This document shows positions 27,189 to 35,386 of a stretch of 64,000 nt of DNA, in pieces. Both the position numbers and the translations under genes were made by a program. How positions within the stretch are numbered: the first letter of the stretch is position 1; each line of letters opens with the position of its first letter. The notes below the pieces were generated by a model. The model searched no databases, had not been told where the DNA came from, and worked only from the letters and a program-made list of their open reading frames with translations. The stretch comes from Bacillota bacterium (GTDB taxonomy: Bacteria > Bacillota > JADQBR01), in the NCBI GenBank assembly GCA_016278515.1, contig JADQBR010000036.1:92513-156512 (forward strand). Reading direction: 5' to 3'.

Positions 27189-27392
27189 CTACTTTTCTTT
27201 TAGTTTCACAAATGATGTGCCTATATAGAGAAATTCAATAATGTCTTCTTTGGCCAATTCGTTAATTACCTTATCTACCTCTCTTTTACGCACGCCAACG
27301 GCATTGGCAACCTCCCTGTTCTTTGCCTTATCAACCTTGCTTAGATATTCCAGGACTTTCTCTTTTAGTTCTTCTTGGGAAATTTCAGTCAT
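27189..27392 (-). CDS. dsrD: DsrD, small winged-helix activator of sulfite reductase
   Basis: 67 residues forming a winged-helix domain: KVLEYLSKVDKAKNREVANAVGV and KREVDKVINELAKEDIIEFLYIG. DsrD follows dsrAB in organisms that reduce sulfite and is reported to activate DsrAB allosterically; it is generally missing from sulfur oxidisers. It therefore points to a reductive direction here. Slightly shorter than the proteobacterial protein (about 78). ATG with GGGGG upstream, 15 bases after dsrB. Confidence 0.92.
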   Translation of the reverse strand: MTEISQEELKEKVLEYLSKVDKAKNREVANAVGVRKREVDKVINELAKEDIIEFLYIGTSFVKLKEK

Positions 27393-27407
27393 AATCGTTC
27401 CCCCTAA

Positions 27408-28484
27408 CTATTTGGTATATTTGAAATTACTGGTACTCCTAAAGGTGGGCACGGAAAATTTAAAGTCATCAATATGCTTATCTGTAAAGGGCAGCCCAGC
27501 AATCTCGAAGAATTTCTCCCAACCAATTCTCTCAATCCATTCGCCATATCTTTCGCCTTTTTTAGCATTCTGAATCCAGACATCTACCAGATTTCGTACT
27601 GCCTCTACCAGCTCATCCCATCTGGGTGGGTTGTTGGGTAACCAAGGAATTGCCAACCGCGAAAACGTCGGGCCGGACCGAGAGTTGGAAACTTTACCGC
27701 CAACAAATATAGCAAGGCCGTCATTTTCTGGATCCATTATTTTCATAGATGGACAGACTGTATAACAGTTGCCGCAGTACATGCACTTCTCTTCATTGAC
27801 TATTACACTTTTAGCTTTAGGGTTTGGTCTAATAGCACCCGTTGGACATGAAGCAATAAGGTTAGGTATTTCACAGTTTTTACTAACGCCTTCATCATCA
27901 ATTCTGGGTACTGTACGATGTATACCTACAAAGGCAATATCAGAGCAGTGTACGGCACCACACATATTAAGACAACAGGCCATGGATATTTTTAGCTTTG
28001 CCGGTAAGTCATCAGCTTTGAAATAATCGTAAAGATCATCCATTACTGCCTTGACGGTACCGGATGCATCGGTCGCCGCGCTGTGGCAGTGAACCCAGCC
28101 TTGGGTATGGATAATATTGTTCAAGCTGTTGCCGGTACCTCCTATGGGCCAACCTCTTGCTTCCAATTCTCCTATCAAAGCGTTCATTTCATTAGAACTG
28201 TCAAGCAAAAACTCAATGTTGTGTCTGGAGGTAAAACGCAGGTGACCGTTACAATACTTATCTGCCAGATCAGCCATTTTGCGCAGGGTATCAATACCAA
28301 TTAAACGGGGAGAACCCACACGAACTGTATATAGCTCATCACCTGTCTCACTGACATGCTTAAGTACTCCCGGTTTAACTCTCTCAAAGTACTTCCATTT
28401 TCCATAATTATCCTTAATAATCTGCGGCAGCATTTGCTCATAATGTGGAGGGCCAATATCGGTTTTTGCCATTGTTTTAACCAT
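27408..28484 (-). CDS. dsrB: dissimilatory sulfite reductase beta subunit
   Basis: Catalytic partner of DsrA in the siroheme [4Fe-4S] enzyme that reduces sulfite by DsrC-linked four-electron chemistry in the cytoplasm. [30 protein letters not shown] and [16 protein letters not shown] are siroheme and cluster segments; the inserted ferredoxin domain has CPTGAI and [12 protein letters not shown]. 358 residues. ATG behind GGAAAGGAG, overlapping the dsrA end by 8 bases. Confidence 0.97.
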   Translation of the reverse strand: MVKTMAKTDIGPPHYEQMLPQIIKDNYGKWKYFERVKPGVLKHVSETGDELYTVRVGSPRLIGIDTLRKMADLADKYCNGHLRFTSRHNIEFLLDSSNEMNALIGELEARGWPIGGTGNSLNNIIHTQGWVHCHSAATDASGTVKAVMDDLYDYFKADDLPAKLKISMACCLNMCGAVHCSDIAFVGIHRTVPRIDDEGVSKNCEIPNLIASCPTGAIRPNPKAKSVIVNEEKCMYCGNCYTVCPSMKIMDPENDGLAIFVGGKVSNSRSGPTFSRLAIPWLPNNPPRWDELVEAVRNLVDVWIQNAKKGERYGEWIERIGWEKFFEIAGLPFTDKHIDDFKFSVPTFRSTSNFKYTK

Positions 28485-29730
28485 TTTTTATCTCCTTTCC
28501 TGCAGCTGCTTCCCCTAATGCGTCACCCTCACCCTTTTCTTTAGCCAGCTCTTCAGGCCACCAGAAGAAGTACGGGTTCGCCCTTGGATGTTTAACCATT
28601 TGCGGCTGCGGCTTCAACCCTACTTCCTTTAAAAAGGTACGCATGCCTTTTCTATATATAAGTTCACCGATTCTTTCTCTAACCTTGCCGTTTTCATCCC
28701 ACCATTCCCACATTTTATCTAGGAGGTCTTTCAATTCCACGTAGTCATCCTCTTTTTCCAATTTCATAAAGGGAACAATAACCCATGATAAGAATGCAGA
28801 CTGAACTAAAGTGGCTTTACCGCCTAGCAGAATGGTCGCACCCCGGTCTTTACCGATTTGGAGGGCTTTGGGCATTTTATTGATACAATGCATACATCTT
28901 ACGCAGTTCTCATCATCCACATTAAATGTCATCTGTTCTGCATCAAACGTACAAGCATCCGTTGGACATTTATCCACTACCAGTTCTTGGATTTCCAGTC
29001 CGTTTGCTGCATAATCTTTTACTGCGTCTTGATCGATCCCAATGACATCACGCCAAGTGCCTATTATTGACATATCTGCTCGGGCAATTGAAGAAACACA
29101 ATCATTAGCACATCCAGAGATCTTAATCTTAAACTTATAAGGCCACATTGGACGGTGTAATTCATTTTGAAATTGGTTTGTTAGATTATGACAAAGATCC
29201 AGTGTGTCAAAGCAAGCGCTGCTGCAGCGAGCAGGACCAACACAGCAGGAAGGGGTTCGTAAATCGGAACCAGATCCTCCTAAATCCCACCCATTGGCCG
29301 ATAAATCATCAAAGCATGATTGCAGGTGCTCCGTTGGCGCTCCCAGCAGCACGACATCTCCAGTAGCGCCGTGAAAATTAGTGAGCCCGGAACCGTGTTT
29401 TTCCCAAACATCCGCTAAAGAACGTAATGCATCAGATGTATAGAACCAACCGGCTGGTTGATTGACACGAAAAGTATGAAATTCTTTAACATTTGGAAAT
29501 TCTTCGGGCATGTCACAGTATCTACCGATTACACCACCACCGTAACCTCTAACTCCAACTATACCCCCATGCTTCCAGTGAACTACTTTATCATTATAGG
29601 ATTGTTCAAGGAGATTCAGCGCATCTTCCGCCATTTCACTGGTCTCAGCCTGTTTCTCCATCTGCTTGACAAAGCTTGGCCAGGGGCCCTTCTTCAATTC
29701 ATCAAGCATCGGTCTCTTCTTATCCGACAT
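28477..29730 (-). CDS. dsrA: dissimilatory sulfite reductase alpha subunit
   Basis: Alpha subunit of DsrAB. The siroheme-cluster cysteines appear as [16 protein letters not shown] and [19 protein letters not shown]; the ferredoxin insert has CPTDACTF and [15 protein letters not shown]. The beginning contains [19 protein letters not shown], strongly conserved in DsrA. 417 residues, with a charged C-terminal tail. ATG with GGGAGAGGTGG upstream, 57 bases after the ferredoxin gene. Confidence 0.98.
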   Translation of the reverse strand: MSDKKRPMLDELKKGPWPSFVKQMEKQAETSEMAEDALNLLEQSYNDKVVHWKHGGIVGVRGYGGGVIGRYCDMPEEFPNVKEFHTFRVNQPAGWFYTSDALRSLADVWEKHGSGLTNFHGATGDVVLLGAPTEHLQSCFDDLSANGWDLGGSGSDLRTPSCCVGPARCSSACFDTLDLCHNLTNQFQNELHRPMWPYKFKIKISGCANDCVSSIARADMSIIGTWRDVIGIDQDAVKDYAANGLEIQELVVDKCPTDACTFDAEQMTFNVDDENCVRCMHCINKMPKALQIGKDRGATILLGGKATLVQSAFLSWVIVPFMKLEKEDDYVELKDLLDKMWEWWDENGKVRERIGELIYRKGMRTFLKEVGLKPQPQMVKHPRANPYFFWWPEELAKEKGEGDALGEAAAGKEIKNG

Positions 29731-29787
29731 GTTTCAGCCACCTCTCCCTCAGTTTTATTCCTTAAGAAACATCATCCTTGTTTCCTG

Positions 29788-29979
29788 CTACAATTCCTGC
29801 AAAGAAACCGCCTGCTGCTCACACAGCTCTACACACGTTTCACAGCCTAAACATTCCGTTAGATCACCCACGACTTCAGCCTTACCGTCGTCGTCCATTG
29901 CCAATAACTCCTGCGCACAAGACCCAACACAATCTCCGCATCCCTCGCACTTATCCCTGTCAATGGTAATCATATACAC
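29788..29979 (-). CDS. two-[4Fe-4S] ferredoxin of the dsr operon
   Basis: 63-residue ferredoxin with CEGCGDCVGSCAQE and CLGCETCVELCEQQ, two near-complete CxxCxxCxxxC motifs in which Pro after the last Cys is replaced. Starts at GTG 29979 behind GGAGGGG (an ATG two codons later is possible). Placed between dsrK2 and dsrA, it is a likely cytoplasmic electron carrier to or from DsrAB or the HdrD-like DsrK2. Confidence 0.92.
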   Translation of the reverse strand: MYMITIDRDKCEGCGDCVGSCAQELLAMDDDGKAEVVGDLTECLGCETCVELCEQQAVSLQEL

Positions 29980-29996
29980 TTAGCTATCCCCTCCTT

Positions 29997-31370
29997 TCAG
30001 CGGACTAGTGCGTTAGCGACCAATTCACTAATACCCGCATACCGCACAGGGAGATTAAAATGATTAATTATGTCCCTGAATTGACCTTTACAGTTTGAGC
30101 AGGCCAGTGCAACTACTTGTGCACCATTATCTTTTATCTGCGCAGCTTTGACCTTGCCGTAGTACTCCATACGAAACTTCTTAAAATCACCTTTTTCCAT
30201 GATGGCAAAACCGCTTCCCCCACCGCAGCAATAGCTCATCTCCCGATTGGGGTACATCTCCCGGAAATCTAAACACGAAGCCTCTAGGATACGCCTTGGT
30301 TGTTCGTATAATCCAGATAATCTTCCGTATTTACACGCATCGTGATAGGTGACTGGGTCAGGATTTTTGCTGGGATCCACCTTTATTCTTCCTTGTTTGA
30401 TCCATTCATCCATTAACTCCAGAATACTTTTAACCTCAAAAGGCCGCTCCTCTTTGGGAATTAAACGTTGAACCAAATATTTCATAGCTTCATAAGCGTG
30501 GCCGCATTCCCCTATTACCAGGGTATCTGCCCCTAGCTTTTTAGTGGTTTCAATCTGAGCCTTAATAACCTCAGTAAACTCTACATCACTAAAAAATAAT
30601 CCATAGTTTACAGCATCATTAACACCAGTATCCGGCGAATTCAAAGTCCAATCCACTCCTGCCGCATTGAACACCTCGGCGGCTCCCATGACGGTTTCAC
30701 TGAAGGCCATATAATCTCCGGCGTTATGCATTAGCAAAAAATTAGACCCTTCTTTATCCACCGGAATTTCCAATTCATACCCTCGGGTATCTTCTATATC
30801 CTCTTCCAAAAACTCAATCATATTTTTAAACGCCGGGGTAGCAGCACCAGTTGCATTGCCCATTTTTAGCTGCAGCTGAGTGCCTTTTTCTTTTAGTTCA
30901 TCCGGAGCAATTCCAATGGCATCCAGTATTTTGCGTCCCTCTCTTACTAATAAACCATTATCTATAGCTACTGGACAAACGTAGGCGCATCTTCGGCAGA
31001 CAGTACAACGGTAAAAGCTTTCTGCCAGCTCATTCAGCTTAGCTTCCGTCAGGTCCTCTGCACCAACCAAAAACGGTAAGTGACGTCCGGTAAAAGTAAA
31101 GTACCGCTGGTAAATCTTTCGGAGCATATCAGCACGCTGCACCGGATGATAAATCTGCTCCTTTTTTTCCTGATAAACAGGGCAGACCTCTGCACAGGTG
31201 CCACATTTCATGCAATTTTCTAAGGATAATAGATAGGGCAAATAAAAGGTCCAATTATCTTGACTACTTAATGAGCTTTCCATTGCCTTTAGAAAACTGG
31301 GGACTCTTTCATCCTGGGGCTTTAAAATACGATCAGACAGCACTCGATATTCGTCAAACAATTTATTCAT
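29997..31370 (-). CDS. second HdrD/DsrK-like iron-sulfur protein
   Basis: 457-residue paralogue of DsrK (here dsrK2). Two ferredoxin motifs, CMKCGTCAEVCPVYQ (about 53) and CTVCRRCAYVCPVA (about 120), are followed by CCG domains with YHDACKYGRLSGLYEQPR and MSYCCGGGSGFAIMEKG. It lacks the longer N-terminus of dsrK at 22771-24363. The ATG overlaps the stop of the NarI-like gene upstream, forming a DsrMK pair of the type found alone in many Gram-positive sulfate reducers. Presumed to reduce DsrC trisulfide with quinol electrons. Confidence 0.92.
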   Translation of the reverse strand: MNKLFDEYRVLSDRILKPQDERVPSFLKAMESSLSSQDNWTFYLPYLLSLENCMKCGTCAEVCPVYQEKKEQIYHPVQRADMLRKIYQRYFTFTGRHLPFLVGAEDLTEAKLNELAESFYRCTVCRRCAYVCPVAIDNGLLVREGRKILDAIGIAPDELKEKGTQLQLKMGNATGAATPAFKNMIEFLEEDIEDTRGYELEIPVDKEGSNFLLMHNAGDYMAFSETVMGAAEVFNAAGVDWTLNSPDTGVNDAVNYGLFFSDVEFTEVIKAQIETTKKLGADTLVIGECGHAYEAMKYLVQRLIPKEERPFEVKSILELMDEWIKQGRIKVDPSKNPDPVTYHDACKYGRLSGLYEQPRRILEASCLDFREMYPNREMSYCCGGGSGFAIMEKGDFKKFRMEYYGKVKAAQIKDNGAQVVALACSNCKGQFRDIINHFNLPVRYAGISELVANALVR

Positions 31371-32032
31371 TGAGGTTCACCCCACTTGACCTTGTGATAC
31401 GTAAAATATTTCGCTGCGAAATGACTCATTCTGCTGAAAGGCATATACAGTATAAAAATCTGCAGTAACAACAGCGGCAAAAAAATAGCAGAATTAATTG
31501 CTGTATCAGGGTTAAAACTGGCTAGGCCCCTGATATAATCCTTTAAAACCAAGTATTGGACTGGTATGTTGCTGGTTAAAGTAGTTAACCCAATTGCTGC
31601 CAGCATTACTAATTGAATATAATCCTGTGGCGCAGAAATGCTGCGCAATTCTTTGAAAGATAAGCGAACTATTATTAACCCCAAAGCACCTAATGTTAAC
31701 AAAACTGCGCCGGCAAAACCAAATAATACTGACCGGGGAAGTCCGGCTGTTAACAGAAGTAAGCCAATAAGACCATGATAAATCCCCCAGTGCATTGCTA
31801 AAGAAGGCAGCCATATTTTACGGTTGTGTAAAAACAGGCTGTGCAATATGACTACTTCCACAATTAGCTCACCAATTTGTTCAGCATTGCTTTGTGGATA
31901 TGGGAATAACTCCCAATGAAGATTTCTCGGGCTTTTAGCCCATTTCCTGATTTTCCAATAGAACCCTAGTAAAAAAATAGCAGCTGTCATGTACGGCATT
32001 AAATCTGTCACAAAATATTTAACAGCATTCAC
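31367..32032 (-). CDS. second DsrM/NarI-like cytochrome b subunit
   Basis: 221-residue membrane protein (here dsrM2) with about five helices and His residues suited to heme b ligation in LAMHWGIYHGLIGLLLL and the C-terminal FSRMSHFAAKYFTYHKVKWG. Shorter than dsrM at 19409-20407 because it lacks the first helices and the long tail. GTG start behind AGAAGGTGAT. With dsrK2 it forms an independent quinol-linked module upstream of dsrAB. Confidence 0.9.
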   Translation of the reverse strand: MNAVKYFVTDLMPYMTAAIFLLGFYWKIRKWAKSPRNLHWELFPYPQSNAEQIGELIVEVVILHSLFLHNRKIWLPSLAMHWGIYHGLIGLLLLTAGLPRSVLFGFAGAVLLTLGALGLIIVRLSFKELRSISAPQDYIQLVMLAAIGLTTLTSNIPVQYLVLKDYIRGLASFNPDTAINSAIFLPLLLLQIFILYMPFSRMSHFAAKYFTYHKVKWGEPQ

Positions 32033-32038
32033 CTAAGA

Positions 32039-32230
32039 TCACCTTCTTACCATAAATTTATTGTGCTTGTTATCACAATCACAATCCTGCAATTGCTCCA
32101 TGCGCGTAGGATACAAAAGCACCTTGTAAAAAAAATCTTTCAGGAGCCGTGTTCCGGAACATTTCTCTTCTATTGTGTTATAAATATATGCGAGCTGCTC
32201 CAACGTAGTATTTTGAAAAAGAAATATCAC
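32039..32230 (-). CDS. possible small protein at the head of the dsr operon
   Basis: 63 residues from GTG 32230, mostly helical, with a Cys-rich C-terminal part (LQDCDCDNKHNKF). There is no clear ribosome site before the GTG. Its end overlaps the ribosome site of dsrM2, which would allow coupling. Family not recognised. It may be real or merely part of the dsr leader. Confidence 0.35.
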   Translation of the reverse strand: MIFLFQNTTLEQLAYIYNTIEEKCSGTRLLKDFFYKVLLYPTRMEQLQDCDCDNKHNKFMVRR

Positions 32231-32355
32231 CCATAAGTTATAGTTATAAATCCATTTACTCCAACATTAACTACAAAGGAGATTATTCTTATTAAGCTCT
32301 TAGGCAGATAATGCCTTTTGCTCCCAAAAATAATTCTTAAGTTTCAATAAAATAA

Positions 32356-32381
32356 GCAGTCCAGATTCATCTCCGGACTGC
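32356..32381 (-). terminator. hairpin in the dsr leader, possible attenuator
   Basis: Stem GCAGTCC / GGACTGC with additional inner pairs, followed on the minus strand by TTATTTTATT. It lies about 35-60 bases after the predicted dsr transcription start and before any gene, so it could attenuate the operon. Confidence 0.5.
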
Positions 32382-32420
32382 CGTCTCTTGGATTTCCATA
32401 TTTTCTTTTATTTTAATTTT

Positions 32421-32449
32421 AGTATACCAATTATGCTTGTACATGTGAA
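32421..32449 (-). promoter_or_regulatory. predicted dsr operon promoter
   Basis: Minus-strand -35 TTCACA (32444-32449), 17-base spacer and -10 TATACT (32421-32426): one and two mismatches to the sigma-A consensus boxes. It faces the dsr operon and lies in the divergent region with the LysR gene. Confidence 0.65.
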
Positions 32450-32455
32450 ATACAA
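32437..32455. promoter_or_regulatory. candidate LysR operator
   Basis: TTGTACATGTGAAATACAA: inverted arms TTGTA and TACAA with nine bases between, fitting the T-N11-A logic of LysR-type sites. It overlaps the -35 box of the dsr promoter and is next to the divergent LysR gene. Confidence 0.5.
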
Positions 32456-32548
32456 ATACAAAATAATTATTATTACCTATGCTTATAAATAATTTGTTTC
32501 TATATGCATCCAGTTTTGTTATATAATGTGATTAAGGAGAGATAATCT

Positions 32549-33499
32549 ATGGATACACGATTATTAATATTTAAAACTGTAGCAGACCTACAAAGTTTTT
32601 CTCGGGCAGCGGAAGTGCTTCACATTTCCCAACCGGCTATTAGTCATAACATTCAGGCCCTGGAAGAGTATTATGGCTGTACTTTATTCCACCGCAGCAC
32701 AAGACAGGTGATGCTGTCTAACTGCGGCAAAATCTTATATCAATATGCAAAACAGTTGTTAAATCTTTATGAAACCGCTGCAGAAACGATGCAAGAGATG
32801 AATCACGTACCACGTGGCAAACTAAGCCTAGGGGCCAGCCAAACTATAGGTGACTATGTAGTACCTCAGCTTACAGCTTCATATGCTGGGGAATACCCGC
32901 AAATACAGATTTTAGCAGAAATAGCCAATACAACTGAAATAATCGCTCGCCTCCATAATCATTCCATTCAAATGGCTTTAGTTGAATTTTATGTAGATGA
33001 TCCAACTGTAAGGTTAAAACCCTTTATGGACGACAAACTTGTATTAATTACACATCCTTCTCACCCATGGCATAAAGGAAACCATGTTACCCTAGAAAAA
33101 TTGGTAACACAGCCATTTATCATTCGCGAAGAAGGCTCTGGGACACGCCAGGTGGTTGAAGATAATTTGCTAGCAGCAGGAGTAGCTATTAAAGACTTCC
33201 CTCTGCATATTGTGTTAGGCAGCAATCAGGCCGTCAAAGTGGCAGTACAAAGCGGCTTAGGAATTGCTGTTTTATCCAATGCTGCGGTTGAGAGGGAGTG
33301 TGAATACGGACTGCTTGCTAGACTCGAAATAGAGGGTCTAAGCATAAAACGCAAATTTTACACTGCCAACCTGAAAGGAGATAAACCCGATCTCCCCACA
33401 AGGCTTTTCTTGGACTTATTAAAACAAAAATATAATTACAATGCTTTTATAACAGGCTTTCTTCTTCTATTTTGTTTTTTGTTTTGCTGGAGATTATGA
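32549..33499 (+). CDS. LysR-family transcriptional regulator, probable dsr regulator
   Basis: 316 residues: N-terminal winged helix-turn-helix (FKTVADLQSFSRAAEVLHISQPAISHNIQALEE, about 8-40) and a type-2 periplasmic-binding-like effector domain (about 90-295) resembling the CysL/CbbR group, whose ligands are often sulfur or carbon metabolites. It is divergent from the dsr genes and so is the prime candidate to control them. ATG behind AAGGAGA. Unusually it ends in a strongly hydrophobic tail (about 297-316, ITGFLLLFCFLFCWRL) after the normal end of the domain. Confidence 0.9.
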   Translation: MDTRLLIFKTVADLQSFSRAAEVLHISQPAISHNIQALEEYYGCTLFHRSTRQVMLSNCGKILYQYAKQLLNLYETAAETMQEMNHVPRGKLSLGASQTIGDYVVPQLTASYAGEYPQIQILAEIANTTEIIARLHNHSIQMALVEFYVDDPTVRLKPFMDDKLVLITHPSHPWHKGNHVTLEKLVTQPFIIREEGSGTRQVVEDNLLAAGVAIKDFPLHIVLGSNQAVKVAVQSGLGIAVLSNAAVERECEYGLLARLEIEGLSIKRKFYTANLKGDKPDLPTRLFLDLLKQKYNYNAFITGFLLLFCFLFCWRL

Positions 33500-33540
33500 T
33501 AAAATAGCGTCCTTTTACTGCTTTTGCAGCTCTCTTAAAA

Positions 33541-33574
33541 AAGACCGGGAAACTTGAAGAAGCTTCCCGGTCTT
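33541..33574. terminator. bidirectional terminator between LysR gene and coiled-coil gene
   Basis: Eleven-base stem AAGACCGGGAA / TTCCCGGTCTT. On the minus strand it is followed by TTTTTT, and it also lies 42 bases after the plus-strand LysR stop, so it can serve both converging genes. Confidence 0.85.
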
Positions 33575-33581
33575 TAAAATA

Positions 33582-34295
33582 TTATTGAGTTTGAACTGTA
33601 GCAGCCTGCTGTTTCCAATATTCCATTTCTTGTTGATACTGTTCAGCTTTCTGCTGCCATGTATCTACATCCTGTTGATACTGGTTTGCCTTCTGTTCCC
33701 AACTGACGGAATTTTGGGCGTTCTTTTCGGCCTGCTGTTTCCAGTATTCCATATCTTCCTTATACTGAAGGGCTTGTTCCTGCCAATCGACCGCTTCCGA
33801 CTGATAGTACTGCACTTGTTGTTTACTCTCAAGTATTTTTTGCTCAAACTGTTGAGCATTTGCTTTCCATGTCTCTGCCTCTTCTTGATACTGACTTGAT
33901 TGCTCTTCCAAATCACTTATCTGCTGTTCAAGTTCCGTTACATTTTCCGTTGCACTCTCAACTTCTTTTTCATACTTAGAAGCTTTTTTGCGCCAATCAT
34001 TTAAAATATCATTTAACTCTACCTTATCTGTTACCGTAGCATCCAATCTAGACAGTAACTGATCCAGATCCGCTTGAGTTTGGTCAACCTCATTGGTTTT
34101 TTGAGCTATTACCTCTTCTTTGTCGGCCAACTGCTGTTTCAGTTCGTCAGCTTTCTGCATCCAGCCGGCAGCCTCCTCATTAGCGGCTAAAGCCTGCTTT
34201 GTCAACTTCAGTCCGCCTGAAAAAGACCATATTACTCCAATTATAATTAATAAAACCCAAATGAGATTCTTTCTATCCAACAACAAGTTCCTCAT
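33582..34295 (-). CDS. membrane-anchored coiled-coil protein with 14-residue repeats
   Basis: 237 residues from ATG 34295 (AAGGGG nine bases upstream). A short basic N-terminus and a hydrophobic helix (about 10-28) are followed by a continuous coiled coil. The C-terminal 100 residues consist of seven 14-residue units with Tyr at position 1, Trp at 8 and Ala at 12, for example YKEDMEYWKQQAEK and YQQDVDTWQQKAEQ. Two heptads per unit with a Trp in each is unusual. No family recognised; likely an envelope-associated structural protein. Followed directly by a terminator, so monocistronic or last in a unit with the YdjM-like gene. Confidence 0.85.
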   Translation of the reverse strand: MRNLLLDRKNLIWVLLIIIGVIWSFSGGLKLTKQALAANEEAAGWMQKADELKQQLADKEEVIAQKTNEVDQTQADLDQLLSRLDATVTDKVELNDILNDWRKKASKYEKEVESATENVTELEQQISDLEEQSSQYQEEAETWKANAQQFEQKILESKQQVQYYQSEAVDWQEQALQYKEDMEYWKQQAEKNAQNSVSWEQKANQYQQDVDTWQQKAEQYQQEMEYWKQQAATVQTQ

Positions 34296-34327
34296 CAGCA
34301 GCAACCCCTTGTTCAGTAAAAAATGTT

Positions 34328-35245
34328 TTAGTTAATATTTATTCTTCGATTCTCATTATATGGCTGAAAAACCGCTTCTTGCAATACTAAATTATGATCA
34401 AAAACGGCTGTAGCCGAATGAAGAAATTTCTTCTTGGTATAGTAACGCAAATCGAAAAAACGTACAACGTGACGGCCTTTTTGTTTCTTTAAATCAATAT
34501 GAAAGTACGGAGTAAATTCCGCAAATAACTTGCCTAACGGTGTCTGCAAGGCTAGTCGCTCCAATGCATCATTTTGCTTAGCCATCTTCTTAAAAACCTT
34601 ATAGCTGTAGTTAAAGAAAGGAACTTCTCCCGTAAACATCATGTCTCCGGCATCTACTAAAAAACTCCAAGAGAAATTTTTTGAAAATGCAGGCATAATA
34701 ACAATTCTTTCATAATTGGGGAATTCTCGACGCAAATAAGACCTTACCTTTAAAGACATTATCCAACGAAATAACAAATAAACAATAATACCACCCCAAC
34801 CCAACTGCACATGCCCAACATTAATTAGGATGAACAAGATAAATAAAAAAGGGTCAAAGATAGTTAATAAGTTAACCGTAATGTTCCGCTGGGAAAAAGG
34901 CGCCAAACATCGTGCTCCGTATGAATTCAGAATATCCAGTAATGTATGCGACATTCCTCCAACAAAACTCCAAATAAAAAGGCTAGATAAAGCTACTGCA
35001 GGAAAAAACAAGTGCAACAGCAGCGATATCGCCGCACTAAAGAAGGCTAAACCAAATAATCCATGGCTTGCGCCGCGATGATTTTTTAAATAAACCATAT
35101 CGCCTTTAAACTGATAAACAATATCCAAATCAGGCGCCATAGCACCCAACATAGCAGCTAAATATATGGGACTGGTCAGGCTTACAGGTTCTCCGCTCAG
35201 AGCTGCCACTGCCAGCCCCGCTACTGCATGAGTTAGTGGGTCCAT
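34328..35245 (-). CDS. YdjM/DUF457-type inner-membrane metal-dependent hydrolase
   Basis: Membrane protein of the YdjM (LexA-regulated, membrane-bound metal-dependent hydrolase) family. MDPLTHAVAGLAVAAL at the start, APDLDIVYQF, HRGASHGLFGLAFF and GGMSHTLLDILNSYG give the conserved His and Asp residues. 305 residues with about four helices in the first half and a soluble C-terminal part. ATG 35245 fits both the family start and the AAGGGTG site; upstream in-frame sequence is not needed. Confidence 0.88.
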   Translation of the reverse strand: MDPLTHAVAGLAVAALSGEPVSLTSPIYLAAMLGAMAPDLDIVYQFKGDMVYLKNHRGASHGLFGLAFFSAAISLLLHLFFPAVALSSLFIWSFVGGMSHTLLDILNSYGARCLAPFSQRNITVNLLTIFDPFLFILFILINVGHVQLGWGGIIVYLLFRWIMSLKVRSYLRREFPNYERIVIMPAFSKNFSWSFLVDAGDMMFTGEVPFFNYSYKVFKKMAKQNDALERLALQTPLGKLFAEFTPYFHIDLKKQKGRHVVRFFDLRYYTKKKFLHSATAVFDHNLVLQEAVFQPYNENRRININ

Positions 35246-35386
35246 TGCATTCACCCTTTCTAAGAAGAACAGAAATATAATGTCAGAATTCATTAATCAG
35301 TATTTGTACCCTATCTTTTTCTGTTTTAAGACAATTTAACATACTACAGTATAACACAATTCAAGGGGTTATCGGACAGGAAATGG

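Noticed and set aside
27408..28484. Assimilatory or anaerobic AsrC-type sulfite reductase for dsrB
   Set aside because: The adjacent DsrA with matching ferredoxin inserts, and the presence of DsrC and DsrD, fit DsrAB instead.
19409..32032. Oxidative (sulfur-oxidising) dsr system
   Set aside because: No dsrEFH and no canonical dsrL are seen, while dsrD is present; this favours the reductive direction, though it does not prove it.
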